Below, in pieces: positions 53,285-61,969 of a stretch of 64,000 bases of DNA. Both the position numbers and the translations under genes were made by a program. Position 1 is the stretch's first letter. Each line of letters starts with the position of its first letter. Under the pieces are notes generated by a model. It was not told the origin of the DNA, ran no database searches, and saw only the letters and a list, made by a program, of their open reading frames with translations. The DNA comes from SAR324 cluster bacterium (GTDB taxonomy: Bacteria; SAR324; XYD2-FULL-50-16). Location: contig JANQGX010000056.1 in assembly GCA_028282885.1 (NCBI GenBank), positions 1 through 64,000 of the forward strand. The letters run 5' to 3'.

Positions 53285-54259
53285 ATGAGTGATATGATCA
53301 AAATTCTGTCCGGATCGGCAAATACCAGTGCATTGAAATGGGTAGCGTTCTTCTGCCTGTTTTCAATCCTGAACGATCAACCCTTGAGAGGCGATTCCAT
53401 GAAAATGTATGCGGCTAACAGCAACCTTGTTATTCATGACGAGCAAAAGGAGATTCATTTCCCCCTGTTCCTCATGTATCCCACAACTGTCCGATCAGAA
53501 TCCATAAAGATTGGTCCTTATTCGGTGAGTTCATCAGAAAATGCTCCCATAGCAGGGGGAAAATATCCCCTGGTTGTAATCTCTCACGGAAGCGGTGGAA
53601 CCCACCTGGGATATCTGACCATTGCGCAGTACCTGGCTGAAAACGGTTTTGTTGTGGCCATGCCCGAACATTACGGAAACAATCGAAATGACAATCATCT
53701 GGAAGGAACAATTGACAATCTCCAATTCCGACCCAGACATATCAGCCTGGTGATTGATGCTCTCTCTGAAGAAAACCGGTTTAAGCAGCATGTTCAGATC
53801 AGCAATGTGGCCATTATCGGGCATTCCATGGGCGGTTATACAGCCCTGGCTATTGCCGGCGGTTCTCCCTGGACTCAATCCCGGGAACCGGTAGAGGTAG
53901 TTCATGATGAACGGGCAAAAGCGCTCATTTTGCTGGCGGCTGCCACGCTTTGGTTTACCCCGGAAGACTCCCTGAAAGCTGTTAAGATCCCGATACTAAT
54001 GCTGACTGCTGAACACGATCCCTACACCACTCCTGAAAATGCCGAGATTGTATTGAAAAACATCCCTGAACCTTCACAGGTGAGTTTCAGGATTGTTGAA
54101 AATGCCGGGCATTTCTCCTTTTTAAGCCCTTTCCCGGAATCCATCAGACATCCCGATTTTCTAGCCTCCACAGATCCCGAGGGATTTGATCGCGAGACAT
54201 TTCACACCAACCTGAGAGAGGAAATACTGTGCTACTTGTCCGGGATATTTCCCAACTGA
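53285..54259 (+). CDS. Exported alpha/beta hydrolase (dienelactone-hydrolase/PAF-acetylhydrolase-like)
   Basis: 324 residues. The weak signal region includes ALKWVAFFCLFSI. YPLVVISHGSGGTHLGYLTI (oxyanion loop), VAIIGHSMGGYTALAIAGGS (nucleophile Ser), ILMLTAEHDPYTTPE (acid Asp), VENAGHFSFLSPFP (His). The triad is complete. The layout resembles predicted dienelactone hydrolases with a preceding envelope-targeting segment. Substrate unknown. Single gene. Confidence 0.85.
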   Translation: MSDMIKILSGSANTSALKWVAFFCLFSILNDQPLRGDSMKMYAANSNLVIHDEQKEIHFPLFLMYPTTVRSESIKIGPYSVSSSENAPIAGGKYPLVVISHGSGGTHLGYLTIAQYLAENGFVVAMPEHYGNNRNDNHLEGTIDNLQFRPRHISLVIDALSEENRFKQHVQISNVAIIGHSMGGYTALAIAGGSPWTQSREPVEVVHDERAKALILLAAATLWFTPEDSLKAVKIPILMLTAEHDPYTTPENAEIVLKNIPEPSQVSFRIVENAGHFSFLSPFPESIRHPDFLASTDPEGFDRETFHTNLREEILCYLSGIFPN

Positions 54260-54677
54260 TATTAAAATCCGGAAGAACCTGACTCTGCATCAAAACCCAA
54301 AACAAGGCAACGCTTTCAGTTGAATCGAATTGATAAGGATTCGCTACAAAGATTTGGGGATCTTAAGCGGAAAGATATTGCCTGCTCAAGAAACGGATAA
54401 AACATGAGATGCGAGACTTGCAGCATCACACTGTGTCATCTGAGCACCAGGAGGGATTCACCCGTTTTCCTGAACCGATAACATCCTGGAGCGGAATGAG
54501 CCATTTGCACGGAACTTTTTGGAGCGCCCATTGAAAATCTGCTCTCTGATTCCGGGTGGTCAAGTTTCTTCTCTCGGATTAAAATGGGAAACAAACAATT
54601 CGAAAATCGCATGCAGGGTAGTTCTGAACAGCGACTCCGAGATCATCGATTACATCAACCAAGGCGGGATTGTCTTT
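54260..54677. other. Upstream region of the AraC-GyrI gene
   Basis: 418 bp. An open frame from 54519 runs into the regulator but lacks any similarity to the family, so I treat it as leader. No repeat or RNA recognised. Confidence 0.3.
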
Positions 54678-55541
54678 ATGTACCGGGAAAGGTTTCAAAA
54701 GGTTAAAGACTATATTGAATCTCATTTGCAGGACGAACTTTCAGTAGAGCAATTGAGCCGTGTCGCCTGCTTGTCCAAATTTCATTTTCATCGACAGTTC
54801 AGAGCTTTCTGGGGAATGAACGTATCCGGCTATATCAAGCAATTGCGACTAAAGCGAGCCTCCTACCAACTCGCCTATAGACAGCAGGACAAAGTGATCG
54901 ATATTGCCCTGGATAACGGCTATGAAAGCTCCGAAGCATTTTCCAGGGCCTTTAAGCAGGTCTTTGGACAAAGCCCCACGGAATTCAGAAAACAGCCCGA
55001 CTGGAAATCATTGAATGAATTGAACCTGACTCTCAAGACTATCAGAGATTTCGATAGTAATTCCAATAGTATTGATATTGAAGTGACCCTTACCCGATTT
55101 CCGGACACACAGATAGCTGTTATGGAACACAGGGGGCCTCCGGAGTTGTTGGGAGATACCATCAGGCGGTTTATCCGGTGGCGCAGGGATAACCGACTAC
55201 CTCCCGGCAAAAGCCGTACCTTTAATATTCTTCATGATGATCCCGCTACCGTTGATCCCCGGGATTTTCGCTTCGACCTGGGTGCAACCACAAATACTGG
55301 GAAAACCGAAATTGACTCATCCGTAATAATGAAACGGATTCCGGGCGGACGATGCGCTGTTGTTCGTCATATTGGTCCTGACGATCAGATCGACCGGATT
55401 ATCGCTTATCTGTATTCCGAATGGATCTGTCAAAGCGGTGAAGAGTTAAGGGATTTTCCCCTGTTTTTTGAAAGGATCAGTTTTTTCCCCGATGTTCCCG
55501 AACATGAAATGATCACGGATATTTACCTTCCCCTGCGATAA
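54678..55541 (+). CDS. AraC-family regulator with GyrI-like effector domain
   Basis: About 287 residues from ATG 54678. N-terminal double HTH: VKDYIESHLQDELSVEQLSR, CLSKFHFHRQFRAFWGMNVS, IALDNGYESSEAFSRAFKQV. C-terminal GyrI-like small-molecule-binding domain (about 130-287): TQIAVMEHRGPPELLGDTIR, GGRCAVVRHIGPDDQIDRII, PLFFERISFFPDVPEHEMIT. This Rob/SoxS-like layout usually controls drug- or stress-response genes. Targets unknown. Confidence 0.88.
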   Translation: MYRERFQKVKDYIESHLQDELSVEQLSRVACLSKFHFHRQFRAFWGMNVSGYIKQLRLKRASYQLAYRQQDKVIDIALDNGYESSEAFSRAFKQVFGQSPTEFRKQPDWKSLNELNLTLKTIRDFDSNSNSIDIEVTLTRFPDTQIAVMEHRGPPELLGDTIRRFIRWRRDNRLPPGKSRTFNILHDDPATVDPRDFRFDLGATTNTGKTEIDSSVIMKRIPGGRCAVVRHIGPDDQIDRIIAYLYSEWICQSGEELRDFPLFFERISFFPDVPEHEMITDIYLPLR

Positions 55542-55737
55542 GGTTGGCTGACAGACCTTTCGTTTTTATCTGTCAATAGGAAAGCGAGCCTTCACCTCCT
55601 GCAGACTTTGTTTGACATACTCACGGGAAGTTATCAAAATTCTATTCGATAAAAAGCAAAAACCGGACATATGGCCGGGACTGATGTTGCCCAATTCTGT
55701 CAGTATAGTGCCAAAAACAATGAAACGATCCTAAGAT

Positions 55738-56229
55738 ATGAATATTACTGAAATCACCCCGCAAGACTTTGAAAAATTCTGGCCAACATTGAAAACCACC
55801 CTCGCATTAAGAGAAACCTACTCGTTTGAACCGGAACTATCCTATGAAGCCGCTTTTGAGTTATGGTGCAAAACTCCTCAGAAGACATTTGTGGTGAAAG
55901 AAGATAACGAGGTAACCGGCTCATATTTTATCAAGCCCAACGCCTCCGGTCCCGGCTCACATGTCTGCAATTGCGGTTATATCGTCGTTCCTCAATTCAG
56001 AGGCAGGGGAATTGCAGAGCGACTCTGCCTCCATTCCCAGGAGGTGGCTGTTGAGCTTGGATACCTGGCCATGCAGTTTAACTCCGTGGTTTCAACCAAT
56101 AAAGGGGCTCTTCATTTGTGGAAAAAACTGGGTTTCAATGTCATCGGTCGTATTCCCAAGGGTTTCCGGCACCGGGAGTTGGGATATGTGGATTCCATCA
56201 TCATGTACAAACAGTTGAAGGACTTCTGA
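55738..56229 (+). CDS. GNAT-family N-acetyltransferase
   Basis: 163 residues. CNCGYIVVPQFRGRGIAERL (R-G-R-G-I-A CoA loop), FNSVVSTNKGALHLWKKLGF, IGRIPKGFRHRELGYVDSII. This subgroup often resembles L-amino-acid acetyltransferases. Substrate unknown. A TATAGT box lies about 30 bp before the ATG. The next GNAT gene starts 29 bp after its stop. Confidence 0.85.
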   Translation: MNITEITPQDFEKFWPTLKTTLALRETYSFEPELSYEAAFELWCKTPQKTFVVKEDNEVTGSYFIKPNASGPGSHVCNCGYIVVPQFRGRGIAERLCLHSQEVAVELGYLAMQFNSVVSTNKGALHLWKKLGFNVIGRIPKGFRHRELGYVDSIIMYKQLKDF

Positions 56230-56258
56230 GCAAACGAGATCAATAAAAAGTAGAAAAT

Positions 56259-56831
56259 ATGTCAAAGAGTGATTATTTTCTGACATCAGAGCGGCTTGGA
56301 TTCCGCCACTGGAAAGAGGACGATCTTGAGCTGGCAATAGGACTATGGAGTGATTACCGGGTGACGAAACTGTTTGATGCCAGGGGCCCCTTGTCCCGTG
56401 AACAGGTGAAATCCCGGTTAAAGGCTGAAATCGATTCCCAACTCCAGTTTGGACTTCAATACTGGCCGGTCTTTCATCTCAGAGCTAGCGATCATATCGG
56501 TTGTGCCGGATTGAGACCTTGCGGTCATTCTGGGGATACTGCGGAGATTGGGTTTCATATCCGTCCGTCTTTCTGGCGTCAGGGTTACGCCTTTGAAGCA
56601 GCCCGGGCCTTGATCAAATTCACATTTGGCGATCTGATCTATACAGCTTTATTCGCAGGGCATAATCCTCAAAATCATGCATCCGGAAAGCTACTGCAAA
56701 AGCTGGGATTCAACTATACACACGACGAGTTTTATGAACCGACCGGATTGCAACATCCTTCTTATTTGCTAACCAAAGAGCAATACCTCAAATCACGGTT
56801 GCAAACACCTGATCCTGTTGGCGGTTTATAA
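56259..56831 (+). CDS. RimJ/RimL-type GNAT acetyltransferase
   Basis: 190 residues. LTSERLGFRHWKEDDLELAI opening, HIGCAGLRPCGHSGDTAEIG, FHIRPSFWRQGYAFEAARAL (CoA loop), NPQNHASGKLLQKLGFNYTH. Typical RimJ-like layout, so it may acetylate a protein N-terminus or a small amine. Second gene of a pair with the preceding GNAT. Confidence 0.86.
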   Translation: MSKSDYFLTSERLGFRHWKEDDLELAIGLWSDYRVTKLFDARGPLSREQVKSRLKAEIDSQLQFGLQYWPVFHLRASDHIGCAGLRPCGHSGDTAEIGFHIRPSFWRQGYAFEAARALIKFTFGDLIYTALFAGHNPQNHASGKLLQKLGFNYTHDEFYEPTGLQHPSYLLTKEQYLKSRLQTPDPVGGL

Positions 56832-57111
56832 GCAAAAACGGCCATTCCAATAGTATTGAAAATGGAATATCCTGAGTGTTGGCTGGGTGTACAAGTTACA
56901 GATTTGGTTAATTGCAAAGCCCTGCCTGTGTTATTGTGGAATTTTGGCAACCGAGCGTTGCTGTTTGGGATCGATGAAAAGACTCTCACCGGCGGATCAA
57001 CGGTCGGTTTCAAACAGATGAAATATTGCCAGCTCAAACAGGGGCAGTGATTCATAATTTGATTAATATTGTGCAAGCTGCCATTTTACACATTCAGCAG
57101 AGGAGCTGGTT

Positions 57112-57483
57112 ATGGATTTAGGTGCATTTTCAGTAAGCTTGAGTGTTAAAAATCTTGAGGTCTCCAAATCGTTTTATGAGAAACTCGGATTCCGGGAATT
57201 TGGAGGAGATATGGAACAGAACTGGTTGATTATGAAAAACGGAGATCATATCATCGGATTGTTCCAGGGAATGTTTGAGAAAAACATTCTCACCTTCAAT
57301 CCGGGTTGGGACCAGGAAGCCAGGAAACTGGATTCTTTTACGGATGTACGGGAACTGCAAAAGCAACTTAAGGCAGAGGGAATCCCCCTGGAATCGGAAG
57401 CGGATGAATCAACAAAGGGGCCTGCCAGCCTGACGATGATTGATCCCGATGGTAATCCGATCCTGATCGATCAACATGTTTGA
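57112..57483 (+). CDS. VOC-superfamily (glyoxalase/bleomycin-resistance-like) protein
   Basis: 123 residues. SVSLSVKNLEVSKSFYEKLG, WLIMKNGDHIIGLFQGMFEK, LTMIDPDGNPILIDQHV. One betaalphabetabetabeta pair, forming a metal site as a dimer; the conserved His/Glu ligands are not all evident. Function unknown beyond the fold. GGAG lies 9 nt before the ATG. Confidence 0.83.
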   Translation: MDLGAFSVSLSVKNLEVSKSFYEKLGFREFGGDMEQNWLIMKNGDHIIGLFQGMFEKNILTFNPGWDQEARKLDSFTDVRELQKQLKAEGIPLESEADESTKGPASLTMIDPDGNPILIDQHV

Positions 57484-57535
57484 TTAAATAATACCTGCAA
57501 CAATTACTGGAGTTCACCCAATTTATTAATGAGAT

Positions 57536-57925
57536 ATGAAAGATAAAGAACTATCCGGCGGCTGTTCCTGTGGCAAAATCAGGTACAATCTGAAAGCCGA
57601 ACCGGTTTCCGCGGCCATGTGTCACTGCACGGATTGTCGAAAAGCGGCAGGGGCTCAATCGGTTGCATGGATAACAGTGCCTCTGGAGAGTTACACCATT
57701 GTGACAGGGGATCCGAAGCAGTATCACTCATCCCCCAAGGTAACCAGAACCTTCTGTTCGGATTGTGGAACGCCACTGACCTATCGACATGAGGATCGCG
57801 GCCGGGATATCGATATCACAACGGGAAGTCTGGACGATCCGGAAAGATATCCTCCCACCAAGGACATCTTTGATCGGGACAGGCTTTCCTGGGTTAAGAC
57901 AACCACGGATATCGTCAAACAATAG
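57536..57925 (+). CDS. GFA-family (Gfa-like, DUF636) protein
   Basis: 129 residues. GGCSCGKIRYNL, MCHCTDCRKAAGAQSVAW, FCSDCGTPLTYRHEDRGRDI, GSLDDPERYPPTKDIF. Zinc-binding pattern as in the copy at 48.2 kb, with a different C-terminus, so the two are paralogues from separate subgroups. No strong ribosome site. Confidence 0.88.
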   Translation: MKDKELSGGCSCGKIRYNLKAEPVSAAMCHCTDCRKAAGAQSVAWITVPLESYTIVTGDPKQYHSSPKVTRTFCSDCGTPLTYRHEDRGRDIDITTGSLDDPERYPPTKDIFDRDRLSWVKTTTDIVKQ

Positions 57926-58108
57926 GGTCTCGCCGGGCTGTCCGAATCAGCGTTTTTGATTTCTTTTGATTCGGAGAAGCGCCTCTCTTTGGCTGAATCG
58001 CAAGCCAAGGCAAATACTTTTGGGGTACAATCATTCGCTTAAATGCCCCTCATAGATCCGGCAGGAAACAGCTTTTCAAAATCCAACACAGCTTCCGGGA
58101 AACACGGC

Positions 58109-58753
58109 ATGATTAAGATATATGGCAGAACAACTTCCTTTAACGTACAAAAGGTAATGTGGCTGCTCGAAGAATTATCGCTTGAATATCGGCATATAGA
58201 ACTTGGAGGAAGATTCGGCGGACTCGATACGGATGAGTTTGCACGCCTGAACCCTATGAGAAAAATTCCCGTCCTGGTTGACGGTCAGAAAAGTGTTTGG
58301 GAATCACACACCATCCTGCGTTTTCTGGTAGCTGAATGCGGCGACACAAATTGGTATCCCGCCTCTTCCTATCTGCGATCACAGTATGAAAGGTGGATGG
58401 ATTGGGCCCATACCTTGTTTCAACCCGCTTTTATGGCTACCTTTTGGGGGTACTACAGAAAACCCGAGAAGAAAAGAGACATGGCCATGGTCCGGTATAA
58501 CCTGGAGAAATGTCAAAAGTGTCTCGCAATCATTGATCAACAGCTTTCCGGCTTGAAATACCTGGCCGGGGAGAAGATTTCACTTGCCGATATCACAGCC
58601 GGGGCCATTCTCTATCGACTGACGGAACAGGGGTTGGAAATTTCACTGCCGAATCATGTCGAGAGATGGTACCGGGACTTGAAGTCCAGACAAGGTTACC
58701 GAAAATGGATAATGAGTGATTTCACCGAGCTCAAAGGGAGAGAAGATTTCTGA
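58109..58753 (+). CDS. Glutathione S-transferase family protein
   Basis: About 214 residues from ATG 58109 (MIKIYGRTTSFNVQKVMWLL). Thioredoxin-like N-domain with RKIPVLVDGQKSVWESHTIL (the cis-Pro glutathione-binding signature and E-S pair) and an all-helical C-domain (LAGEKISLADITAGAILYRL). Detoxification by glutathione conjugation is likely. An alternative ATG at 58043 sits 11 nt behind a TACAAT box and would add 22 residues absent from the family. Confidence 0.87.
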   Translation: MIKIYGRTTSFNVQKVMWLLEELSLEYRHIELGGRFGGLDTDEFARLNPMRKIPVLVDGQKSVWESHTILRFLVAECGDTNWYPASSYLRSQYERWMDWAHTLFQPAFMATFWGYYRKPEKKRDMAMVRYNLEKCQKCLAIIDQQLSGLKYLAGEKISLADITAGAILYRLTEQGLEISLPNHVERWYRDLKSRQGYRKWIMSDFTELKGREDF

Positions 58754-58895
58754 TCAGTCCTGTTATGAATTGAGTTTTCCCGGTTCCAAACCGTTCAATA
58801 ACGGGCTGTATATGGAGATCAATATGCTTTGGGAAGTTCATTGCCTTACCATTTCCAGGTGCTGACAAAATAAAACCAAATACGAGGTATCGCTT

Positions 58896-59288
58896 ATGAA
58901 ACTGTTCAGAAATCCGGAATCCATTCATCCTCCTTTGGCTGCATACAGTCATCAGGTAGAGCTTGACTCATCAGAAAGAATACTGATTCTGTCCGGCCAG
59001 GTCGGCATGACCAAAGACGGATCAATACCGGAAGATCCTATTGACCAGTTGAAGGAGGCATTAGCAAACATTGAGATCAATCTGAAAGCCGCAAATATGG
59101 GCAAAAGTAATCTCATTAAACTGACTTTCTATATTGTCGGAGAGATGGACCCACAGGATCGCAAGGAGGCTATGGCCGGCTTCTTCGGAGAGTTCCGGCC
59201 GTGTATGACCCTGCTCTTTGTCCCCTCACTGGCCGGGCCTGATATAAAGGTTGAAATCGAAGCCATGGCGAGTTGTGAATCCATCTAA
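58896..59288 (+). CDS. RidA-family (YjgF) enamine/imine deaminase
   Basis: 130 residues. RILILSGQVGMTKDGSIPED, LKAANMGKSNLIKLTFYIVG, FRPCMTLLFVPSLAGPDIKV, EIEAMA. RidA proteins hydrolyse reactive 2-aminoacrylate from PLP enzymes. The family's catalytic Arg position just before VEIEA is occupied differently (GPDIKVEIEAMA), so it may belong to a non-archetypal subgroup. Single gene. Confidence 0.85.
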   Translation: MKLFRNPESIHPPLAAYSHQVELDSSERILILSGQVGMTKDGSIPEDPIDQLKEALANIEINLKAANMGKSNLIKLTFYIVGEMDPQDRKEAMAGFFGEFRPCMTLLFVPSLAGPDIKVEIEAMASCESI

Positions 59289-59308
59289 ATTTGAACCTGC
59301 GAATAAAA

Positions 59309-59935
59309 ATGAATGATTCTGTCAGACCCATACTTAACCTACTGAAACTAGCCGAGAAGCTAAAGTCGGAACTCAGGCACAGTTGGCTTTCCAGCGGAAG
59401 ACGGGAAAGTGTTGCCGAACATACTTGGCAGATGGCCCTGATGGCAGTTCTGGTGCATCGTCATCTGCAAAGGCCGGTCAATCTGGAGCATGTTCTGAAA
59501 ATGATCCTGGTGCATGATTTGGTCGAAGCGGAAGCCGGTGACATTCCTTTTTTTGAAACCGGATCACGAAAGGAGCAAAAGAGCCGGCGCGAGCAAGCTG
59601 CCATCGAAAACATCAGGGACATGATCGATCCTGAAACCGGCCGGGAACTCTACGACCTGTTTCAGGAGTTCGAACTGGTAGAGACCGATGAAGCGAAACT
59701 GGCGAAGGCACTGGATCATCTCGAAGTACAGATTCAACATAACCATGCCAATTTCTCTTCATGGGAGGAAATCGAGTACGACCTGGTATACACCAAAATG
59801 GACGCACCCTGCTCCCACGACGAACTCCTGGTCAAGATGTGCGAAGGCGTGAAGAAGGACGCGGAAGAAAAAATGGCATCAAACGGGATTGATATTCAAC
59901 GGGTCAAACAAAAACTCGGTATCAGGGATTTGTGA
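59309..59935 (+). CDS. HD-domain phosphohydrolase (YfbR/HDDC2-like)
   Basis: About 208 residues from ATG 59309. HD motifs: ESVAEHTWQMALMAVLVHRH, LVHDLVEAEAGDIPFF (His-Asp) and LAKALDHLEVQIQH. The length and pattern fit YfbR-type 5'-deoxynucleotidases. A TTG six codons earlier is possible. It starts 20 bp after RidA stops, so the two are probably one unit. Confidence 0.86.
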   Translation: MNDSVRPILNLLKLAEKLKSELRHSWLSSGRRESVAEHTWQMALMAVLVHRHLQRPVNLEHVLKMILVHDLVEAEAGDIPFFETGSRKEQKSRREQAAIENIRDMIDPETGRELYDLFQEFELVETDEAKLAKALDHLEVQIQHNHANFSSWEEIEYDLVYTKMDAPCSHDELLVKMCEGVKKDAEEKMASNGIDIQRVKQKLGIRDL

Positions 59936-59988
59936 TCCAACTCCTGATGTTGATCCGATTCAACCCAAATCAATTGCATAAAAGATCT

Positions 59989-60084
59989 ATGATAGACTCT
60001 ACCAAATCAGTCTACGACAAAATCGCTGAAGATCATGCCCCCTTCGTTCAAAGAGAAGCCGGAGGGGAGAGGAGTCATCCTTGA
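59989..60084 (+). pseudogene. N-terminal fragment of a methyltransferase-like gene
   Basis: ATG 59989 opens IDSTKSVYDKIAEDHAPFVQ, which resembles the start of SAM-dependent methyltransferases (usually VYD.IA..YA), but a stop follows at 60082-60084 and no downstream domain is present. Probably a truncated remnant at the island boundary. Confidence 0.4.
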
Positions 60085-60163
60085 GTTCCCGGATGGCCTT
60101 CCCGATCGCCCTTGATACCGGATGTAGGGTGTGACAATACTGAGGGTATCTGTCTATTTCACG

Positions 60164-60841
60164 TCAGATTTCAGTAATATCCATCTTATCTAGATATTGC
60201 TGAATTCCCATAATATCCATGAAGGAATCTCCTGCTGCGATACGCTTTTGTCTGACAGCTTCATTTTCCTCCGCCTTTTCTGCCAGTTCGATCAGCGAAT
60301 CTGCTTGATTCAACGGAACCACGACAACTCCATCCTCATTGGCACAGACAATATCACCCGGATTAACAGTCACGTTTCCGCATTGAATCGGTATGTTAAT
60401 ATCTCCTCTGAATCCAATTAATTTGGTAGTGAGATTTGATGATGCTCTACTGAACACCGGAAACTTCAGATTTTTTATTTGTACCGAATCAGTAACCGGA
60501 CCATCGATAACTGCGCCAGACAACTTTTTTTGCAATGAATTCAATGTGGTTACTTCTCCCCAACATGAGTGCCTACGTTCGCCTTGATTATCGACGACAA
60601 TAATGTCACCCGGCTGAGCCATGTCCAAGGCTTTATAAACCATCGCTGAGTCAGTGGGGGTGATCCTGACAGTCAGAGCAGGACCAACAATATAACACGG
60701 ATTTAAATCCACGGGACGGATATTGATATCCATAAAACCATATTCAATAACGTGCCCCAGTTCACTGGGGTGGATACGTTTGAATCGATTTATCAGTTCG
60801 GTACTGGGTCGTGGAGGTGATTTAACAATAACATTAACCAT
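60164..60841 (-). CDS. RraA-like protein / oxaloacetate-type aldolase-decarboxylase family
   Basis: 225 residues. ELGHVIEYGFMDINIRPVDL, GPALTVRITPTDSAMVYKAL, QPGDIIVVDNQG, GAVIDGPVTDS (the R-D metal-binding stretch G-x-x-x-DG-x-x-x-D), NPGDIVCANEDGVVVVPL. The family includes 4-hydroxy-4-methyl-2-oxoglutarate aldolase and the RNase E inhibitor RraA. Beside a TRAP transporter a catabolic aldolase or decarboxylase is more likely. GGAAAAAC precedes the ATG. Confidence 0.86.
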   Translation of the reverse strand: MVNVIVKSPPRPSTELINRFKRIHPSELGHVIEYGFMDINIRPVDLNPCYIVGPALTVRITPTDSAMVYKALDMAQPGDIIVVDNQGERRHSCWGEVTTLNSLQKKLSGAVIDGPVTDSVQIKNLKFPVFSRASSNLTTKLIGFRGDINIPIQCGNVTVNPGDIVCANEDGVVVVPLNQADSLIELAEKAEENEAVRQKRIAAGDSFMDIMGIQQYLDKMDITEI

Positions 60842-60927
60842 TGTTTTTCCTTAAAACAAATTGAGTTTGATCCGGAAAGGATTAAGTCGGTTTCATTGAT
60901 CTTCGCCTACAATTGAGAGCTCTTTAA

Positions 60928-61755
60928 TCAAGAAGCGCTCCAATCATACAGATCAGGCCTTCTGTTGGAGAGACAAGGAACTTGCTTGCGAACAGATTCC
61001 AAGTAGTTCAAATCAATCTCTGCCATAATGATACCTTCTCTATCTGAACTCTTGGCAATTACATTTCCCCAGGGATCGATTATGAGGCTTCTGCCATATG
61101 TTGGAAAACCGGGTTTGATCCCGATTTGGGCCGGTGCAATGATGTATATTTGATTTTCTATTGCTCTTGTTCTCAGAACCGGTTCCCAATGATCTTTTCC
61201 TGTGGCTAGTGTGTATTCGGCCGGGACAAAGACTATCTGGGCCTTTTTCAACATCATGATCCTGTATAATTCCGGAAATCTCATATCGTAACAGATAGAA
61301 AGCCCAATATTGCAGAGTTCCGTTTGTGCAACAACAACGTCGGAACCGGATTTCTTGGTTTTGGACTCCATAAACGAAGGTCCGTCTTTCACATCAACAT
61401 CGAAAAGATGTATTTTCCGATACCTGGCAACAATTTCACCCGCAGGTGATAGCAGTACGCTAGTGTTGAATAACTTATCGCTGTTTTCGATTTTTTCAAA
61501 AATGCTGCCACAGTGCAGCCAGATTTGATGCTCCTTGGCTTTGCGCGAAAAGAGACTTATGGTTTCTCCATCCAAATGCTCCGCATTTTCCAACTCTCCT
61601 TCCTCATCACCGATATAGTTTACCATTTCGGGCATACCGATGAGAGAAGCACCCCGAGCAGCCGCTTCATCAATGCAATCTCCTGCCTTTGACAGGTTTA
61701 GTGACTTATCGCTTTGGCTATCGATTTGAATCGCGGCCGCAAGAAAACTTTCCAT
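60928..61755 (-). CDS. Carbon-nitrogen hydrolase (nitrilase/omega-amidase family)
   Basis: About 275 residues from ATG 61755 (GGAG upstream; a longer frame exists). Catalytic triad of the nitrilase superfamily: Glu in LIGMPEMVNY, Lys in RYRKIHLFDVDV, Cys in GLSICYDMRFPELYR. Then RTRAIENQIYIIAPAQIG and the GRSLIIDPWGNVIA loop. The FPELYR pattern fits NIT1/NIT2-type omega-amidases or deaminated-glutathione amidases. It lies next to the transporter and RraA genes in the same orientation. Confidence 0.88.
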   Translation of the reverse strand: MESFLAAAIQIDSQSDKSLNLSKAGDCIDEAAARGASLIGMPEMVNYIGDEEGELENAEHLDGETISLFSRKAKEHQIWLHCGSIFEKIENSDKLFNTSVLLSPAGEIVARYRKIHLFDVDVKDGPSFMESKTKKSGSDVVVAQTELCNIGLSICYDMRFPELYRIMMLKKAQIVFVPAEYTLATGKDHWEPVLRTRAIENQIYIIAPAQIGIKPGFPTYGRSLIIDPWGNVIAKSSDREGIIMAEIDLNYLESVRKQVPCLSNRRPDLYDWSAS

Positions 61756-61934
61756 TAGACTAACTCCGTTAATGACTTTATAAACTGTTGATTTCACAAT
61801 GCACAGGTCAAATCCCTTTTGAATAAGGTCCTCATGCCCAATGATTTGCTTCTGGGCTTAGTTGAGAATCCTGCAAATGAATAACTGCCTTCCTTGGCAG
61901 GGGGGAGCTGAAACTCCTTGCCTCTTATACCTTT

Positions 61935-61962
61935 AAAAACGGTTCTGAAATCTAACGTTTTT
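61935..61962 (-). terminator. Terminator-like hairpin behind dctP
   Basis: AAAAACG and CGTTTTT form a 7-bp stem just after the dctP stop on the - strand. AT-rich and therefore weak. Confidence 0.4.
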
Positions 61963-61969
61963 AGGACAG

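Noticed and set aside
56856..57050. 64-codon open frame
   Set aside because: No ribosome site, no family resemblance and atypical composition; treated as intergenic.
26919..59935. Chromosomal integron cassette array
   Set aside because: Gene content and orientation fit, but no tyrosine integron integrase is in the window and I could not find paired RYYYAAC/GTTRRRY core sites in the gaps I read. Some gaps (for example 66 bp at 29362-29427) leave little room for an attC.
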